Positions 24,760 to 34,877 of a stretch of DNA of 57,274 nt are shown piece by piece. This DNA is from CAZJAT01 sp964544145 (GTDB taxonomy: Bacteria; Hydrothermota; 32-111). The first letter of the stretch is position 1. The number at the start of each line of letters is the position of its first letter. The stretch is from NCBI GenBank assembly GCA_964544145.1, contig CAZJAT010000012.1, forward strand, positions 1 to 57,274. The letters run 5' to 3'. The translations under genes were made by a program, and so were the position numbers. The notes under the pieces are model-generated. The model did not search any database and was not told where the DNA came from. It was given only the letters and a program-made list of their open reading frames with translations.

Positions 24760-27053
24760 CCCTTGATGTATACAACTGTAATTCCATCATTCAATCCTAG
24801 GTCCAATCCCGTTTTGAATCCTTTTATATCCTTTCTCTTCTTCAAATAATCTCTAACAACTGCTTTCAAAACACCTGTACCATGACCGTGGATAATCTCT
24901 ATAGACTGAACATCCAATGCTTTACCCCTATCTATAATTGCACAAAGCTCTGTTTCAGCTTCATCAGAATATAACCCCCTCAAATCTACCTTTGTAATAT
25001 CTTTATCCGTTGAGTCAATAATTGATATTTGCTGTTCAGTGTCTGACTTCAGTACACTAATTATCTTACTAACAAATGTATTAATCCTTAAGCCATTAAC
25101 ATTGACTACAATTCTTTCATTTTCGATTTTTTCAACAATTCCTTCAATATTTCCCTCCAAGACAATGTGGTCATTTATCTCAATATCATCAAAACATTTG
25201 CTTTTAACTTGTTTATACTCATTCTCGCTTTCCTGAATTTGGGAACTTATAAAATCTCTGGCTTTTATAATTGTCTCTTTTGATGCATTACTCTCGCGAA
25301 TTTCTTTTACAAATTGTTCCAACTCGCTCCTCATCTTCTTTAATTCTTCATCTTTTTTACTCTTAAACGATTTCCCCAGATGCTTTAATTTATCATCAAG
25401 TAATTCTTCCTTGCTTTTGCTGATGAGCTTGAGTTTATCAATTGCCTTTTTTTGCATTTTTAACTGATCCTGCAATGATTCGGCTTCTTCAATTTTCTTC
25501 CTATACATCATACTTAATTTGGAATAATCAAGATAATCTTTGCCCAATATAGATTCACTATCTGATATTATCTTATCAGGGAATTCATACCTTTTAATAA
25601 GATTAATTACTCCAGATGTGCCCATTGTACCTATATCCAATTTATACATTGCTTGGTTATTTACAGTATCATACATCATAGATGCATACTCAATGCATTC
25701 CCTTCTCTCTGCATATTCCTTTAAAGCATCCAAATGAGAGGTGAAGATAACAACAGCCTTTCTCTCTATTAGATAATCCAGCAATGATACTGCAAATGCG
25801 GCTCCTTCATTTGCAGACGTCCCTGTACCCACTTCATCCAGCAGAATCAGAGTATTATCAGAGGGTGCTTCAGTAAAAGCTTTGTAATTCTGCAGATGCG
25901 ATGCAAATGTTGAAACCCCTTTCTCTATAGATTGATCATCACCTATATCCGCAAAAACGTTATCGAAAAACGGCATACTGGAGCCTTCTGCACAAGTTGA
26001 CGGAAGTCCCTTCTTCATCATCATTGCGAATATGCCCAGCGATTTTATTATAACTGTTTTACCCCCCATATTAGGCCCTGTTATGAGAAAGGATATCTTA
26101 TCCATATTGAGATCAAAGGGAACAGTCTGTTTCCCAATTGTAAGAACAAGAACAGGATTTCTTGCATTTTTAAGCCGTATTGTTTCTTTGGGTGCTAAAT
26201 ATGAAGCATTATTGTTCTTAATATAATTTATTATAGCATTAATAGTATCTGCTTTGACTAAAATTCTCTTCAATGCCTGTACTGAGAGGAGTGATTTAAA
26301 GGAATCTGTAAAATCTTTCAGCAATCTCATTACTTCATTATGTTCATCCAGACGCAGATCCTTCAGCTCATTATTGTATTGAATGAATTCGTCAGGTTCT
26401 ACAAAAACAGTTTTTTCAGAATCAGAATAATCATGTAATATGCCTTTTATATTCCTCTTATGATTGGCCTGAATTTGGAGTACAATACGTGACTCACTCA
26501 AAGTGATCCTGTCGGACATTAATATAGATTCATATTTTTTCAACACAGAGTGAATCAAGCTATCGTGTTTTTTTTCTAAGGATGATATCCTCAAGCGTAT
26601 CAAATTCAATTCTTTTGATGCATTATCACGTATATTGCCGTCAGAATTTGCAATTTTTATATACATTTCCTGAATATTCACCAGTTCTCTGGAATCTATA
26701 TTTGCAGTGAATATATTGTCAATAAATTCATTTGTATTTATTTTTATATATGCTAAATATTTAATAACTGAACCCAATACTGATAAATGATCCTCTTTGA
26801 TCACACTATTTTCCTGAGTCAGGTATTCAAGAATATTATCTGCATTACTCAGATTATATTGTCTCAGTGATATTGATATACCCGATCTGAGAATGGTATT
26901 AACAGTTTCGGCTTGCTCTCTGTATTCATAGACATCATTCATCATGCATGTATCAAAATATAATGCAGATGTTTCCAAAAGAGTATTTTGCTTAATTGTT
27001 TCTATGATAACAGGCAGTTCCAGTTTAGCAAGAAGATTATTTGGAATAAACAT
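24756..27053 (-). CDS. mutS2: MutS2 endonuclease/ribosome-rescue ATPase
   Basis: This is the MutS-family ATPase lacking the mismatch-recognition domain. The lever/clamp helices fill the N-terminal half. Walker A GPNMGGKT lies near 326-333, Walker B LILLDEVGTGTS follows, a coiled coil spans about 500-600, and a C-terminal Smr nuclease domain contains VDLRG and IIHGHGTGVLK. MutS2 suppresses recombination and, in some bacteria, splits collided ribosomes. I use the ATG at 27053 (765 residues); a GTG three codons upstream is possible. It overlaps cvpA and belongs to the rpsU-cvpA-mutS2 unit. Length is typical. Confidence 0.96.
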   Translation of the reverse strand: MFIPNNLLAKLELPVIIETIKQNTLLETSALYFDTCMMNDVYEYREQAETVNTILRSGISISLRQYNLSNADNILEYLTQENSVIKEDHLSVLGSVIKYLAYIKINTNEFIDNIFTANIDSRELVNIQEMYIKIANSDGNIRDNASKELNLIRLRISSLEKKHDSLIHSVLKKYESILMSDRITLSESRIVLQIQANHKRNIKGILHDYSDSEKTVFVEPDEFIQYNNELKDLRLDEHNEVMRLLKDFTDSFKSLLSVQALKRILVKADTINAIINYIKNNNASYLAPKETIRLKNARNPVLVLTIGKQTVPFDLNMDKISFLITGPNMGGKTVIIKSLGIFAMMMKKGLPSTCAEGSSMPFFDNVFADIGDDQSIEKGVSTFASHLQNYKAFTEAPSDNTLILLDEVGTGTSANEGAAFAVSLLDYLIERKAVVIFTSHLDALKEYAERRECIEYASMMYDTVNNQAMYKLDIGTMGTSGVINLIKRYEFPDKIISDSESILGKDYLDYSKLSMMYRKKIEEAESLQDQLKMQKKAIDKLKLISKSKEELLDDKLKHLGKSFKSKKDEELKKMRSELEQFVKEIRESNASKETIIKARDFISSQIQESENEYKQVKSKCFDDIEINDHIVLEGNIEGIVEKIENERIVVNVNGLRINTFVSKIISVLKSDTEQQISIIDSTDKDITKVDLRGLYSDEAETELCAIIDRGKALDVQSIEIIHGHGTGVLKAVVRDYLKKRKDIKGFKTGLDLGLNDGITVVYIKG

Positions 27054-27516
27054 TTTTAACACTGGGATTGCTTAGAATATATTCAACTGTTTTGAATGCA
27101 AGAGATTCTTTCATAGTTGATTTGAAATTTGACGGCAGAGGAAGTACTGACATACCATATAAAATTATTATCATTATAAAAAGGAAAATGCCGGATGCGA
27201 ATAGAGCACCGCCGATTTTATCCAGAATAATAAGAGGAGATGAGTGAATTGCTTTTTTTACAATCAACACAGTTAAAAAAAATAATGCGCCAAACAGCAC
27301 AAATAGTATAATAAATGAAAGAATATTAATAAAGTACCCTTCCAGAGCAATCAATGAATTCAAAGTTGTTGTAAATGCGCTGTAGAATTTCAGGGAAAAA
27401 ATAAAGGCGAGAACAACTGCTGCGATGTTACCCGCCTGTTTTATAAGCCCTTTTTTTATACCAATGAAAATTGATATTATGAGAAACGTGAAAAAGATGA
27501 TATCAATAATTATCAT
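27037..27516 (-). CDS. cvpA: CvpA-family membrane protein
   Basis: This 159-residue protein has four hydrophobic helices and an N-terminal FFTFLIISIFIGIKKGLIKQ segment typical of CvpA (colicin V production) proteins, with conserved glycines and a KKG turn. CvpA-like inner-membrane proteins are linked to envelope integrity, but their mechanism is unclear. It overlaps rpsU by 14 bases and mutS2 by 17. The cvpA-mutS2 pairing is common in bacterial genomes, which supports the call. Confidence 0.88.
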   Translation of the reverse strand: MIIIDIIFFTFLIISIFIGIKKGLIKQAGNIAAVVLAFIFSLKFYSAFTTTLNSLIALEGYFINILSFIILFVLFGALFFLTVLIVKKAIHSSPLIILDKIGGALFASGIFLFIMIIILYGMSVLPLPSNFKSTMKESLAFKTVEYILSNPSVKNVYSK

Positions 27517-27709
27517 CTCTAAGTCTTCTCGCCTCCTTCAGGACTTTACGCCTTGCTGAAATCTTCTGTCTTCTGTTGATTTCACTCGGCTTTTCATAGG
27601 TCTGATGTTTTTTGAGCTGACTCAAAACTCCAGCTCTTTCATAGATTCTCTTGAATCTTCTCATTGCCTGTTCGAAGGATTCTCCTTCTTTAACTACGAC
27701 TCCTAACAT
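27503..27709 (-). CDS. rpsU: 30S ribosomal protein S21
   Basis: This 68-residue basic protein shows the S21 pattern: VVVKEGESFEQAMRRFKR, then a Lys/Arg-rich tail with RRQKISARRKVLKEARR. It binds the 30S platform near the anti-Shine-Dalgarno region and favours initiation on structured or SD-containing mRNAs. A perfect promoter and a GAGGTGAT ribosome-binding site precede it. Its stop overlaps cvpA. S21 is notable here because several genes in the window appear leaderless. Confidence 0.97.
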   Translation of the reverse strand: MLGVVVKEGESFEQAMRRFKRIYERAGVLSQLKKHQTYEKPSEINRRQKISARRKVLKEARRLRDDNY

Positions 27710-27758
27710 TAGTTATCACCTCTTAAATGGTTAAATTAAAGTTCGGTTAGGGATTAAG

Positions 27759-27786
27759 ATTATAAATACATTCTGTTGTCTGTCAA
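27759..27786 (-). promoter_or_regulatory. Consensus promoter of rpsU-cvpA-mutS2
   Basis: TTGACA (27781-27786), 16 bp and TATAAT (27759-27764) lie on the minus strand, immediately after the priA stop. An mRNA leader of about 45 bases contains the ribosome-binding site. Confidence 0.9.
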
Positions 27787-27791
27787 TAGGC

Positions 27792-29852
27792 TTAATAAGA
27801 ATCAATATCAATAACAAATCCGAGTCTTTTAGTACTCAAATGCTTCAATAATTTATTAAGCGTCTTCATTGAATTGTATATGATAAATATATTAAATCTG
27901 TAAACTCCACCCACTCTCTCAACTATTGCTGACACAGGGCTATAAATTTTTATGGTCTTGTTCTCATTGTTCTCATTCAATATAGTGAAAATGCTATTTG
28001 CATCATTTAATGCTTTTTCTTTTGTCTTTCTTTTAATAATAATTTTAGCCATCTTAGTGTGTGGAGGAAATTTCATAAATTTCCTCTGCTTTATTTCTTT
28101 CCTTAAAAACATCATATAATCAAGATCTTTTATATATTCACAGATATTACCCTCAAAACTGCCTGAAATAATGACATCACCCTTCTCATCTCTGCGCCCT
28201 GCTCTACCTGCAGTCTGAATCAAAAGCTGCATAAACCTCTCTTCTGAGCGGAAATCAGGTAAATGAAGTACTGAATCAGCATTCAATATGACCATAGTCT
28301 TGACTTCCGGTAAATCATAACCTTTCGATATCATCTGTGTACCTATCAGAATGTCGGTTTTCCCATCCCTCATTGAATTAATTATTCCCTTTCTCGCATT
28401 TTTTTTGCCAGATGTATCAATATCCATTCTCATAACCTTTGCACCCGGGAATATTCGTTTTAAAAGCATTTCAATTTTTTGAGTTCCCCATATACCAACT
28501 GATTCTATACGGCTGCCGCATTTCCTGCATGTTGCATCATGTTCTTCCTCCCTACCGCAATAATGGCATTTGAATTTATTATCATCCTTATGGAAAGACA
28601 TTGACACAGAACACTGTTCACATGAATAATACTCATTACAATTAACACATCTATATAGATTCAAATATCCGCGTCTATTGAGAAAAACCATTGTCTGTTT
28701 TTTGTTTCTCAAATTATCCGTTATTGCATCAAGTATCTGAACGGGCAGTTGTTCTCTTACATCTCTCTGCTGGATTATTTTTACATTGGGTGTCATGCCC
28801 TGCTGATATGATTTGCTGAGAGTTAGTAAATTATACTTATCTTTTTCAGCATTTGCATATGTTTCAAGAGATGGAGTAGCTGAAGCAAGTACAACCGGAA
28901 TATTATTAATATATCCATTATATACTGCCGCGTCACGTGCATTATAAAACGGTGCAGATTCTGTCTGTTTGTATGACATATCTTGTTCTTCATCAACTAT
29001 AATTAATCCCGGGTTTTTCACAGGTACAAACATAGCTGACCGTGTACCAACAAGAACACGTTTTTTTTCACTTAAAAATGCGGATATATAGAAATATCGC
29101 TCGCCATCAGATAATTCGGAATGATACAATGCACACAGTTCGCTGCCTAACTGTGAAGTTATTCTTTCATACATAAACTGAGCCAAACCAATTTCAGGAA
29201 AAAGAATAATAACAGATTTTTCTGTCATCCTTAATAAGTATTTTACAGCTTCAAGATATACTTCGGTTTTTCCGGATGCAGGAGGGCCGTATAGTAAAAA
29301 TGCCTTGTGTTCATTTTTATCGATTTGCTTTTCAATTTCAATATAAGCCTTATGCTGTTCGTCATTTAACGTTATCTGTTCTGACTGAGGCTGTTTATTT
29401 TTATGAATATCTTCAAATATTGATTCCCCAAGTAACTCTCTAAATCTCTTTTCATTTATACTGTATTGTTTTTTAATATCATTTTTAGACATTGGTTCAT
29501 CATTCATTCCTCTATATACATACTTTTTTCTGCTCTTTGTAAGTGATGGTATCATCAAACGTATAACATTACCTGGAGTACTGTGATAATAGTAAGCAAT
29601 CCAGGCAATAAATTGATTGAATTTATTGCTGACAGGTTCTTGGAAATGAAGTGATTTAATAGGTTTATAGGCAGTATTCACATCTATTTGGTTCTCATTT
29701 ATAAATTCTTTTATTATAGCAATTTTCTCATTACCACGGAAATCAACAGTTACGACTGAGCCAATGAAAATATTATTTTCCAAATCATCGGGTACAAAAT
29801 AGTAATAATTCCTCTCGCTGTTAATACCTACAATTACTGAAACATATTTCAT
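27792..29852 (-). CDS. priA: Primosomal replication-restart helicase PriA
   Basis: This 686-residue superfamily 2 helicase reloads the replisome at stalled forks. It has an N-terminal 3'-DNA-binding region, Walker A GPPASGKT at 189-196, DEEQ at 287-290, and a zinc-binding insert with paired cysteines (CVNC, CEQC, CHYC, CRKC). The helicase C-lobe motifs ILIGTQMISKGYDLP and QTAGRAGR are also present. Length is slightly short of the E. coli protein. It is the last gene of the nine-gene overlapping operon, coupled by four bases to the M50-like gene, and its stop abuts the rpsU promoter. Confidence 0.97.
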   Translation of the reverse strand: MKYVSVIVGINSERNYYYFVPDDLENNIFIGSVVTVDFRGNEKIAIIKEFINENQIDVNTAYKPIKSLHFQEPVSNKFNQFIAWIAYYYHSTPGNVIRLMIPSLTKSRKKYVYRGMNDEPMSKNDIKKQYSINEKRFRELLGESIFEDIHKNKQPQSEQITLNDEQHKAYIEIEKQIDKNEHKAFLLYGPPASGKTEVYLEAVKYLLRMTEKSVIILFPEIGLAQFMYERITSQLGSELCALYHSELSDGERYFYISAFLSEKKRVLVGTRSAMFVPVKNPGLIIVDEEQDMSYKQTESAPFYNARDAAVYNGYINNIPVVLASATPSLETYANAEKDKYNLLTLSKSYQQGMTPNVKIIQQRDVREQLPVQILDAITDNLRNKKQTMVFLNRRGYLNLYRCVNCNEYYSCEQCSVSMSFHKDDNKFKCHYCGREEEHDATCRKCGSRIESVGIWGTQKIEMLLKRIFPGAKVMRMDIDTSGKKNARKGIINSMRDGKTDILIGTQMISKGYDLPEVKTMVILNADSVLHLPDFRSEERFMQLLIQTAGRAGRRDEKGDVIISGSFEGNICEYIKDLDYMMFLRKEIKQRKFMKFPPHTKMAKIIIKRKTKEKALNDANSIFTILNENNENKTIKIYSPVSAIVERVGGVYRFNIFIIYNSMKTLNKLLKHLSTKRLGFVIDIDSY

Positions 29853-30475
29853 TTGGTTATTTCCTTTATCATATTTAAAATAATCTCATAATTATAGCTG
29901 ATTGAATAATTCAAAGTATGATAAATTAAAAATAATATGAATATATAACTGAGTATTATTAAGCTGTATGATATTAACCTGCCATATATTTTTAAATCCT
30001 GTTGATTCGACATGAAGGAATCTTTAATTGATGTCACAAAAAACTGCATTATAAAAATACCAATAATAAAATAGGTGATATATTGAAATTGTTCTTTCAG
30101 CGCATAAGTTATTAAACCTAGCACAGCAGGAATAATTGGAACAGTATATGGCGACAAAACAATAATAGGATTTAATTTTTTTGTTTTAATTTCTCCGCCT
30201 CTGTGCATTGTTGTTGAAAAACTATACACTTTGTTAAATGTCATAAATGAAAATACAAGATGTGTATATTCATGTGTAAATGTATCAAAAAAATTGAATG
30301 AATCTCTCTGCTTCTTCATTACTATTCTTAATATAATATAAAATAAAGCCCCAGCAGCAAATATTAGAATCTCATTTGAGAAATTGATTGATATATCCCT
30401 GAACATAAAATAGTAAAGAACACATATTAGTGCATATAATGAAGTAATTGTATAATATATAATACTAAGAATCAT
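29849..30475 (-). CDS. M50-like membrane metallopeptidase
   Basis: This 208-residue protein has about five hydrophobic helices. The zinc motif HEYTH (H68, E69, H72) lies after the second helix in TFTHEYTHLVFSFMTF, matching the M50 (site-2 protease-like) HExxH pattern. A third zinc ligand is not obvious (candidates lie around the SPYTVP segment), so activity is probable but unproven. Unlike typical RseP/SpoIVFB proteins it lacks a PDZ or CBS domain. It sits between recN and priA with four-base overlaps on both sides, an odd place for a membrane protease. A non-peptidase membrane role is possible. Confidence 0.72.
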   Translation of the reverse strand: MILSIIYYTITSLYALICVLYYFMFRDISINFSNEILIFAAGALFYIILRIVMKKQRDSFNFFDTFTHEYTHLVFSFMTFNKVYSFSTTMHRGGEIKTKKLNPIIVLSPYTVPIIPAVLGLITYALKEQFQYITYFIIGIFIMQFFVTSIKDSFMSNQQDLKIYGRLISYSLIILSYIFILFLIYHTLNYSISYNYEIILNMIKEITK

Positions 30476-32103
30476 TTCCCAAGAAGTGCTTGTGCGTGCT
30501 TAATGGCTGTTTTTTCTGATGCTGAAGACCCCAACATTCGTGCTATCTCCTCCACACGGGTATCCTTATTCAACTCACTTATTTCAATGTTCTTATTTTT
30601 GCTGACAAGGAAGTGTGTTGCTGCTTTAGCAGCTATCTGAGGGAGATGAGTAATTATTATCACCTGTTTTCTGCTACTAAGTTCCATCAGGAACTCTGCT
30701 ACTTTCTCAGCAGTATTACCGCCAATTCCGGTATCAATTTCATCAAAAATCATTAATTCAATCGGGTCATATTTATCCGCTACATGTTTAATTGCAAGCA
30801 TTATCCGGGACAATTCACCCCCTGATACAATTTCTTTCAGCGGGACACCTTCGGGTTTGTATTTGTTGATTACAAATATTTCAACATCATCAAAACCATT
30901 TTTTCTTTTCTTGGCATCAAAATTAACTCTTATTTCCAGTGTTATTCCCTTCATATTGAGATTTTTTATATTATTGTTAATTTTTGTTGAAAATGTTTCT
31001 GCTATATTAACTCTATTATTATGTATCATTGAACCGCATATTTCCATTTCATTCCTAACTTCTTTTAATCTCATTCTTAATTTTTTAAGTTTCTCCTCAG
31101 GGAAATTCAGTGTATCAAGATTCTTCTCAATATCTTCTTTATACAATATCAACTCATCTACATTCATCCGGTATTTATTCTTCAGTCTGTCAATATCAGC
31201 AAGTGTTCTTCTTAATTCAATGAGTTCACCTTCATCATAAATCAATTTTTCGTCAACACGTTTTAATTCATTCACACATTCGTCAATTTCAATAATAATT
31301 GTTTGTAATAGTGATTTAGCATTGATAAATGAGTCACTGTTTATCTCTGTTGATTCGATTAAATTCTTAACATTGCTTAACAGTGTTATGATATTGGCAT
31401 CTTCGTTTAACTCAATTGAATAAAGCATTGCTTGAACATTTTCTTTTATGTCTTCAAAATGTTCAATTTCAAAAAGTCTTTCAGCTGTTTCTTTTTCATT
31501 AATATTATTAAGATCAATATCTGTTAATTCCTTTAAAGCAAATTCGAAATAATCCTTTTCTTTTGCTAACTGGACTATTTCGTCATTAATATCTTTTATC
31601 TTATTACCAATAAGGTCATTCTCGTCTGAAAGTCTTTTGAACTGGCTTATAAGAGCAGAATTATCTGCTATTGTGTCAATAAGGTTTATCTGATTCTCTT
31701 TTTTTAAAAGAAATTGATGATCATATTGTCCATGAATATCTACTAGAGAATCTCCGATTCTCTTCAAAAGACTGATAGTAACCGGACTATCATTTATGTA
31801 TGCTCTGGATTTACCCTCTTTTTCAATAATGCGTTTTATTATTAAAGGATTTTCAGCATCAATATCTATTGAGTGCAGCTGCTCTATTATGGAATAATCT
31901 GTTTCAAATACTCCTGTAATAACAGCTTTTTTTCCTAATACTTTGTCAGTTTCTGCTCGTGCTCCAAGCAGCATTTCAATTGCATTAATAAGAACTGTTT
32001 TCCCGGCACCTGTTTCACCTGTTATGGCATTCATCCCATTCTTAAATGCTACAGATAATTCTTTTATTACTGAATAATTCTGAATATTGATTTCTCTCAG
32101 CAT
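30472..32103 (-). CDS. recN: DNA repair protein RecN
   Basis: This 543-residue SMC-like ATPase for double-strand-break repair has Walker A GETGAGKT at 29-36, a long central coiled coil (about 150-370), the ABC signature VSGGELSRIMLAI and Walker B LMIFDEIDTGIGG, followed by the H-loop IIITHLPQIAA. Length is typical. It overlaps nadK by seven bases and the M50-like gene by four. The nadK-recN order is common in bacteria. Confidence 0.98.
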   Translation of the reverse strand: MLREINIQNYSVIKELSVAFKNGMNAITGETGAGKTVLINAIEMLLGARAETDKVLGKKAVITGVFETDYSIIEQLHSIDIDAENPLIIKRIIEKEGKSRAYINDSPVTISLLKRIGDSLVDIHGQYDHQFLLKKENQINLIDTIADNSALISQFKRLSDENDLIGNKIKDINDEIVQLAKEKDYFEFALKELTDIDLNNINEKETAERLFEIEHFEDIKENVQAMLYSIELNEDANIITLLSNVKNLIESTEINSDSFINAKSLLQTIIIEIDECVNELKRVDEKLIYDEGELIELRRTLADIDRLKNKYRMNVDELILYKEDIEKNLDTLNFPEEKLKKLRMRLKEVRNEMEICGSMIHNNRVNIAETFSTKINNNIKNLNMKGITLEIRVNFDAKKRKNGFDDVEIFVINKYKPEGVPLKEIVSGGELSRIMLAIKHVADKYDPIELMIFDEIDTGIGGNTAEKVAEFLMELSSRKQVIIITHLPQIAAKAATHFLVSKNKNIEISELNKDTRVEEIARMLGSSASEKTAIKHAQALLGK

Positions 32104-32945
32104 AATCTGGGATCCTTCCCTAAAAAGAATTTTTCTTTCATAACATCAATAAATGATGTTTTTTCAAATTGGATCAAATTCAATGATTTCTCATATTTTT
32201 TAATGCTGATTCCCTTACCTTGCTCTAATTTGTAATTACTTTGTGAGTCAGATGAAATATCACAATCACCATTTAATGCTATGAATCTCACATTTCTCCT
32301 ATTATCAATTACAATAGGCCTCTGCACAAGATTATGAGAACAAATCGGTGTAATAATGAAAGAATGCACATCCGGCATCATAATCGGACCACCCGCTGCC
32401 ATTGAGTATGCAGTTGAACCAGTTGATGTTGACAGAATTACTCCGTCAGCAGATATATTTGAAATATCCATATCATCAATTTGAATGCGAATACTGACCA
32501 TTCTCTGTTTAATTGCTGAATAAACAGTAAATTCATTAACAGCAATTACTAATTTATCATCAATTTGCGAATATAGCAAATCCCTCTTATCAAGGGAATA
32601 ATTACCCTCAAATATTCTGTTTAGTCCCTGCTCAATTTCAGAATCTCTAGTTTGTGTCAAAAATCCCAGTGAACCCAGATTAATTCCAAACATCTTCAGA
32701 TTATAAGGTACAATTGTTCGTGCAGTCTTAAGCATTGTGCCATCACCACCTAAAGATGCAACAATCGTTTCATCAGGATCAAATACTTTTAAGTCATCAT
32801 GCTTGATAATATCAACATACTTCCTGCAGGATTCATTCAGACCCAATACTGTGATATTCCTTTCTTCAGCCCAATTGATTATTTCTCTTACAGCTTTTTC
32901 TGAGTCGGATTTATTAGTGTTGACTGATATAATAATATTTTTCAT
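32097..32945 (-). CDS. nadK: NAD kinase
   Basis: This 282-residue enzyme phosphorylates NAD to NADP. It shows GGDGTML at 66-72, the NAD-binding GSLGFLT and the DGVILSTSTGSTAYSMAAGGP segment. The C-terminal beta-sandwich follows. It overlaps prmC by four bases and recN by seven. With nadE heading the same operon, two NAD-metabolism enzymes are co-transcribed. Confidence 0.97.
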   Translation of the reverse strand: MKNIIISVNTNKSDSEKAVREIINWAEERNITVLGLNESCRKYVDIIKHDDLKVFDPDETIVASLGGDGTMLKTARTIVPYNLKMFGINLGSLGFLTQTRDSEIEQGLNRIFEGNYSLDKRDLLYSQIDDKLVIAVNEFTVYSAIKQRMVSIRIQIDDMDISNISADGVILSTSTGSTAYSMAAGGPIMMPDVHSFIITPICSHNLVQRPIVIDNRRNVRFIALNGDCDISSDSQSNYKLEQGKGISIKKYEKSLNLIQFEKTSFIDVMKEKFFLGKDPRLC

Positions 32946-33820
32946 TTTCTATTCATCATAATGATTCTATCAATACCAGACAGATCTTTTACAATACTTA
33001 TATTCTTGTACTTTCCATGTCTGATTGTATAGCTTTTAACTGCTTTGCACTGATTATAACCAAATTCAATAGCCAATAAACCGTCTTTTCTTAAATATCT
33101 ATAACTGTTATCAATAAGCATCTCAATCATGTCAAGTCCTCTCTCCCCCGAATCAAGTGCAACTATAGGTTCATGTAAACGTATTTCAGACTGTAATTCT
33201 GTTATATCAGATGTTTTTATATATGGAGGATTAGACACAATGACATCAAATAACCGTCTTCTGGGTAAACCATCAAATCCGGATGTATTTATAAGATGAA
33301 TCTTCTCATTAATTTTATTCAATTTATGGTTTTTCCTTGCTACTTTTAACGCTCTATTTGAGATATCACTTGCATAATAATTACATCCTGGAGCATATTT
33401 TGCCAATGAGACAATAATATTACCTGACCCTGTACCCATGTCCAGCACAGAGAAATTTCTTTTCTTATTTTCCAAAACATAATTTAAAACTTTTTCAACC
33501 AGTACTTCTGTTTCAGGTCTTGGAATAAGAACATGTTTGTTAACATAAAAAGGTAAACTCATAAATTCAGTCCCGCCAACTATATATTGAACAGGTTCTT
33601 TCTGAAGACGCCGTTGAATAAGAGACCTGAAATAGTTTGCTTCAATTCTTGTTAACTTCTTTTTATAATCCGAGTATAAATCAATTCTGTCCTTATTCAT
33701 GCAGTGCACCATAATAAGTTCGGCACTCAGACGTGCTTTGCTTATATTAGCAGACTTAAACAGCTCTATAGCTTCATTAATAAGTTCTTTACTGTCCCAA
33801 TGAGTCTTTGCCAAAAACAT
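32942..33820 (-). CDS. prmC: Release-factor glutamine N5-methyltransferase PrmC
   Basis: PrmC methylates the Gln of the GGQ motif of release factors. The N-terminal helical domain precedes a Rossmann methyltransferase with motif I DMGTGSGN (127-134) and catalytic NPPY (197-200). I chose the second ATG (33820, 292 residues) because GGAGA lies just before it and it begins close to the usual PrmC start. An ATG ten codons upstream (33850) would deepen the overlap with prfA and has no ribosome-binding site. It follows prfA, its substrate gene, in the usual order. Confidence 0.95.
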   Translation of the reverse strand: MFLAKTHWDSKELINEAIELFKSANISKARLSAELIMVHCMNKDRIDLYSDYKKKLTRIEANYFRSLIQRRLQKEPVQYIVGGTEFMSLPFYVNKHVLIPRPETEVLVEKVLNYVLENKKRNFSVLDMGTGSGNIIVSLAKYAPGCNYYASDISNRALKVARKNHKLNKINEKIHLINTSGFDGLPRRRLFDVIVSNPPYIKTSDITELQSEIRLHEPIVALDSGERGLDMIEMLIDNSYRYLRKDGLLAIEFGYNQCKAVKSYTIRHGKYKNISIVKDLSGIDRIIMMNRK

Positions 33821-34877
33821 TCTCCATCTGTATTTTGTTATCTGCCTCATGGAGAGGTATAAGTATCAAATCCAAGTTACCATTCATAATATCTTCAAGT
33901 CTGTATAGAGTAAGATTAATTCTATGGTCAGTAATTCTACTCTCCGGGAAATTGTAAGTTCTTATTCTCTGCGACCTGTCACCGCTTCCAATCTGATCTT
34001 TTCTGTATTTGGAAATACTGTTTTTCTGCTCGGTTATCTGTTTATCATATAACCTTGCTTTAAGAATTCTCTTTGCTTTTTCCTTATTTTTATGCTGCGA
34101 TCGTTCATCCTGACATGACACTACAATTCCTGTAGGTATATGTGTCATACGTACAGCTGTAGCAACATTATTGACATTCTGTCCGCCAGCGCCGGATGCA
34201 TGGAATATATCAATCTTTAAATCCTTTTCACTAATGTCAACTTCTACATTTTCCACTTCAGGTAAAACAGCAACAGTTACAGCAGATGTATGTATTCTAC
34301 CATTTGATTCGGTTGAAGGAACCCTCTGAACCCTATGAGTTCCGCTTTCAAGTTTGAATAATTTAAATGGTTTATTACCCTTTATACCAAAAATCATTTC
34401 CTTATACCCACCAAGTTCCGTTTGATGATAATCAATCACTTCAACCTTGAAATTATTTGATTCTGCATATCGTTTATACATCCTGAATAAATCAGACACA
34501 AATAAAGCTGCTTCTTCTCCCCCCGTCCCTGCTCGAATCTCAAAAATAATGTCACTTGAATCATTGGGATCTTCCGGCAACATTTGTATCATTATTGACT
34601 TGATAAGCACTTGCTGTTCTTCCTCAAGTTCTGATTTCTCCGTAATAGCCATTTGTTTAAGTTCCTGATCTGCAGATTTTGCTATTTCAATATTCTCCTC
34701 AATCTGATCACTAATTGTAATCAGTTTTTCTATATTTTCAATTACAGGTTTCATATTTGAATACTCAACTGTGAGTTTTCTGTACTCATTCTGATTGGCA
34801 AGAATCTCGGGATCAGCTAGTTTCAATTCCAATCTTTTGAATTCCTTTATTTTCTCTTTAAGCTGATCAATCTGCAT
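33789..34877 (-). CDS. prfA: Peptide chain release factor 1
   Basis: RF1 reads UAA and UAG stops. Counting from 34877, the tripeptide recognition loop is PST (187-189, a variant of the usual PxT) in RVPSTESNGRIHTSA, and GGQ is at 231-233. I use the ATG at 34877 (362 residues), preceded by AGGAACAATA with good spacing; an in-frame ATG at 34895 lacks a site. It overlaps the DUF1385 gene by 11 bases and prmC by 32. Confidence 0.97.
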   Translation of the reverse strand: MQIDQLKEKIKEFKRLELKLADPEILANQNEYRKLTVEYSNMKPVIENIEKLITISDQIEENIEIAKSADQELKQMAITEKSELEEEQQVLIKSIMIQMLPEDPNDSSDIIFEIRAGTGGEEAALFVSDLFRMYKRYAESNNFKVEVIDYHQTELGGYKEMIFGIKGNKPFKLFKLESGTHRVQRVPSTESNGRIHTSAVTVAVLPEVENVEVDISEKDLKIDIFHASGAGGQNVNNVATAVRMTHIPTGIVVSCQDERSQHKNKEKAKRILKARLYDKQITEQKNSISKYRKDQIGSGDRSQRIRTYNFPESRITDHRINLTLYRLEDIMNGNLDLILIPLHEADNKIQMENVFGKDSLGQ

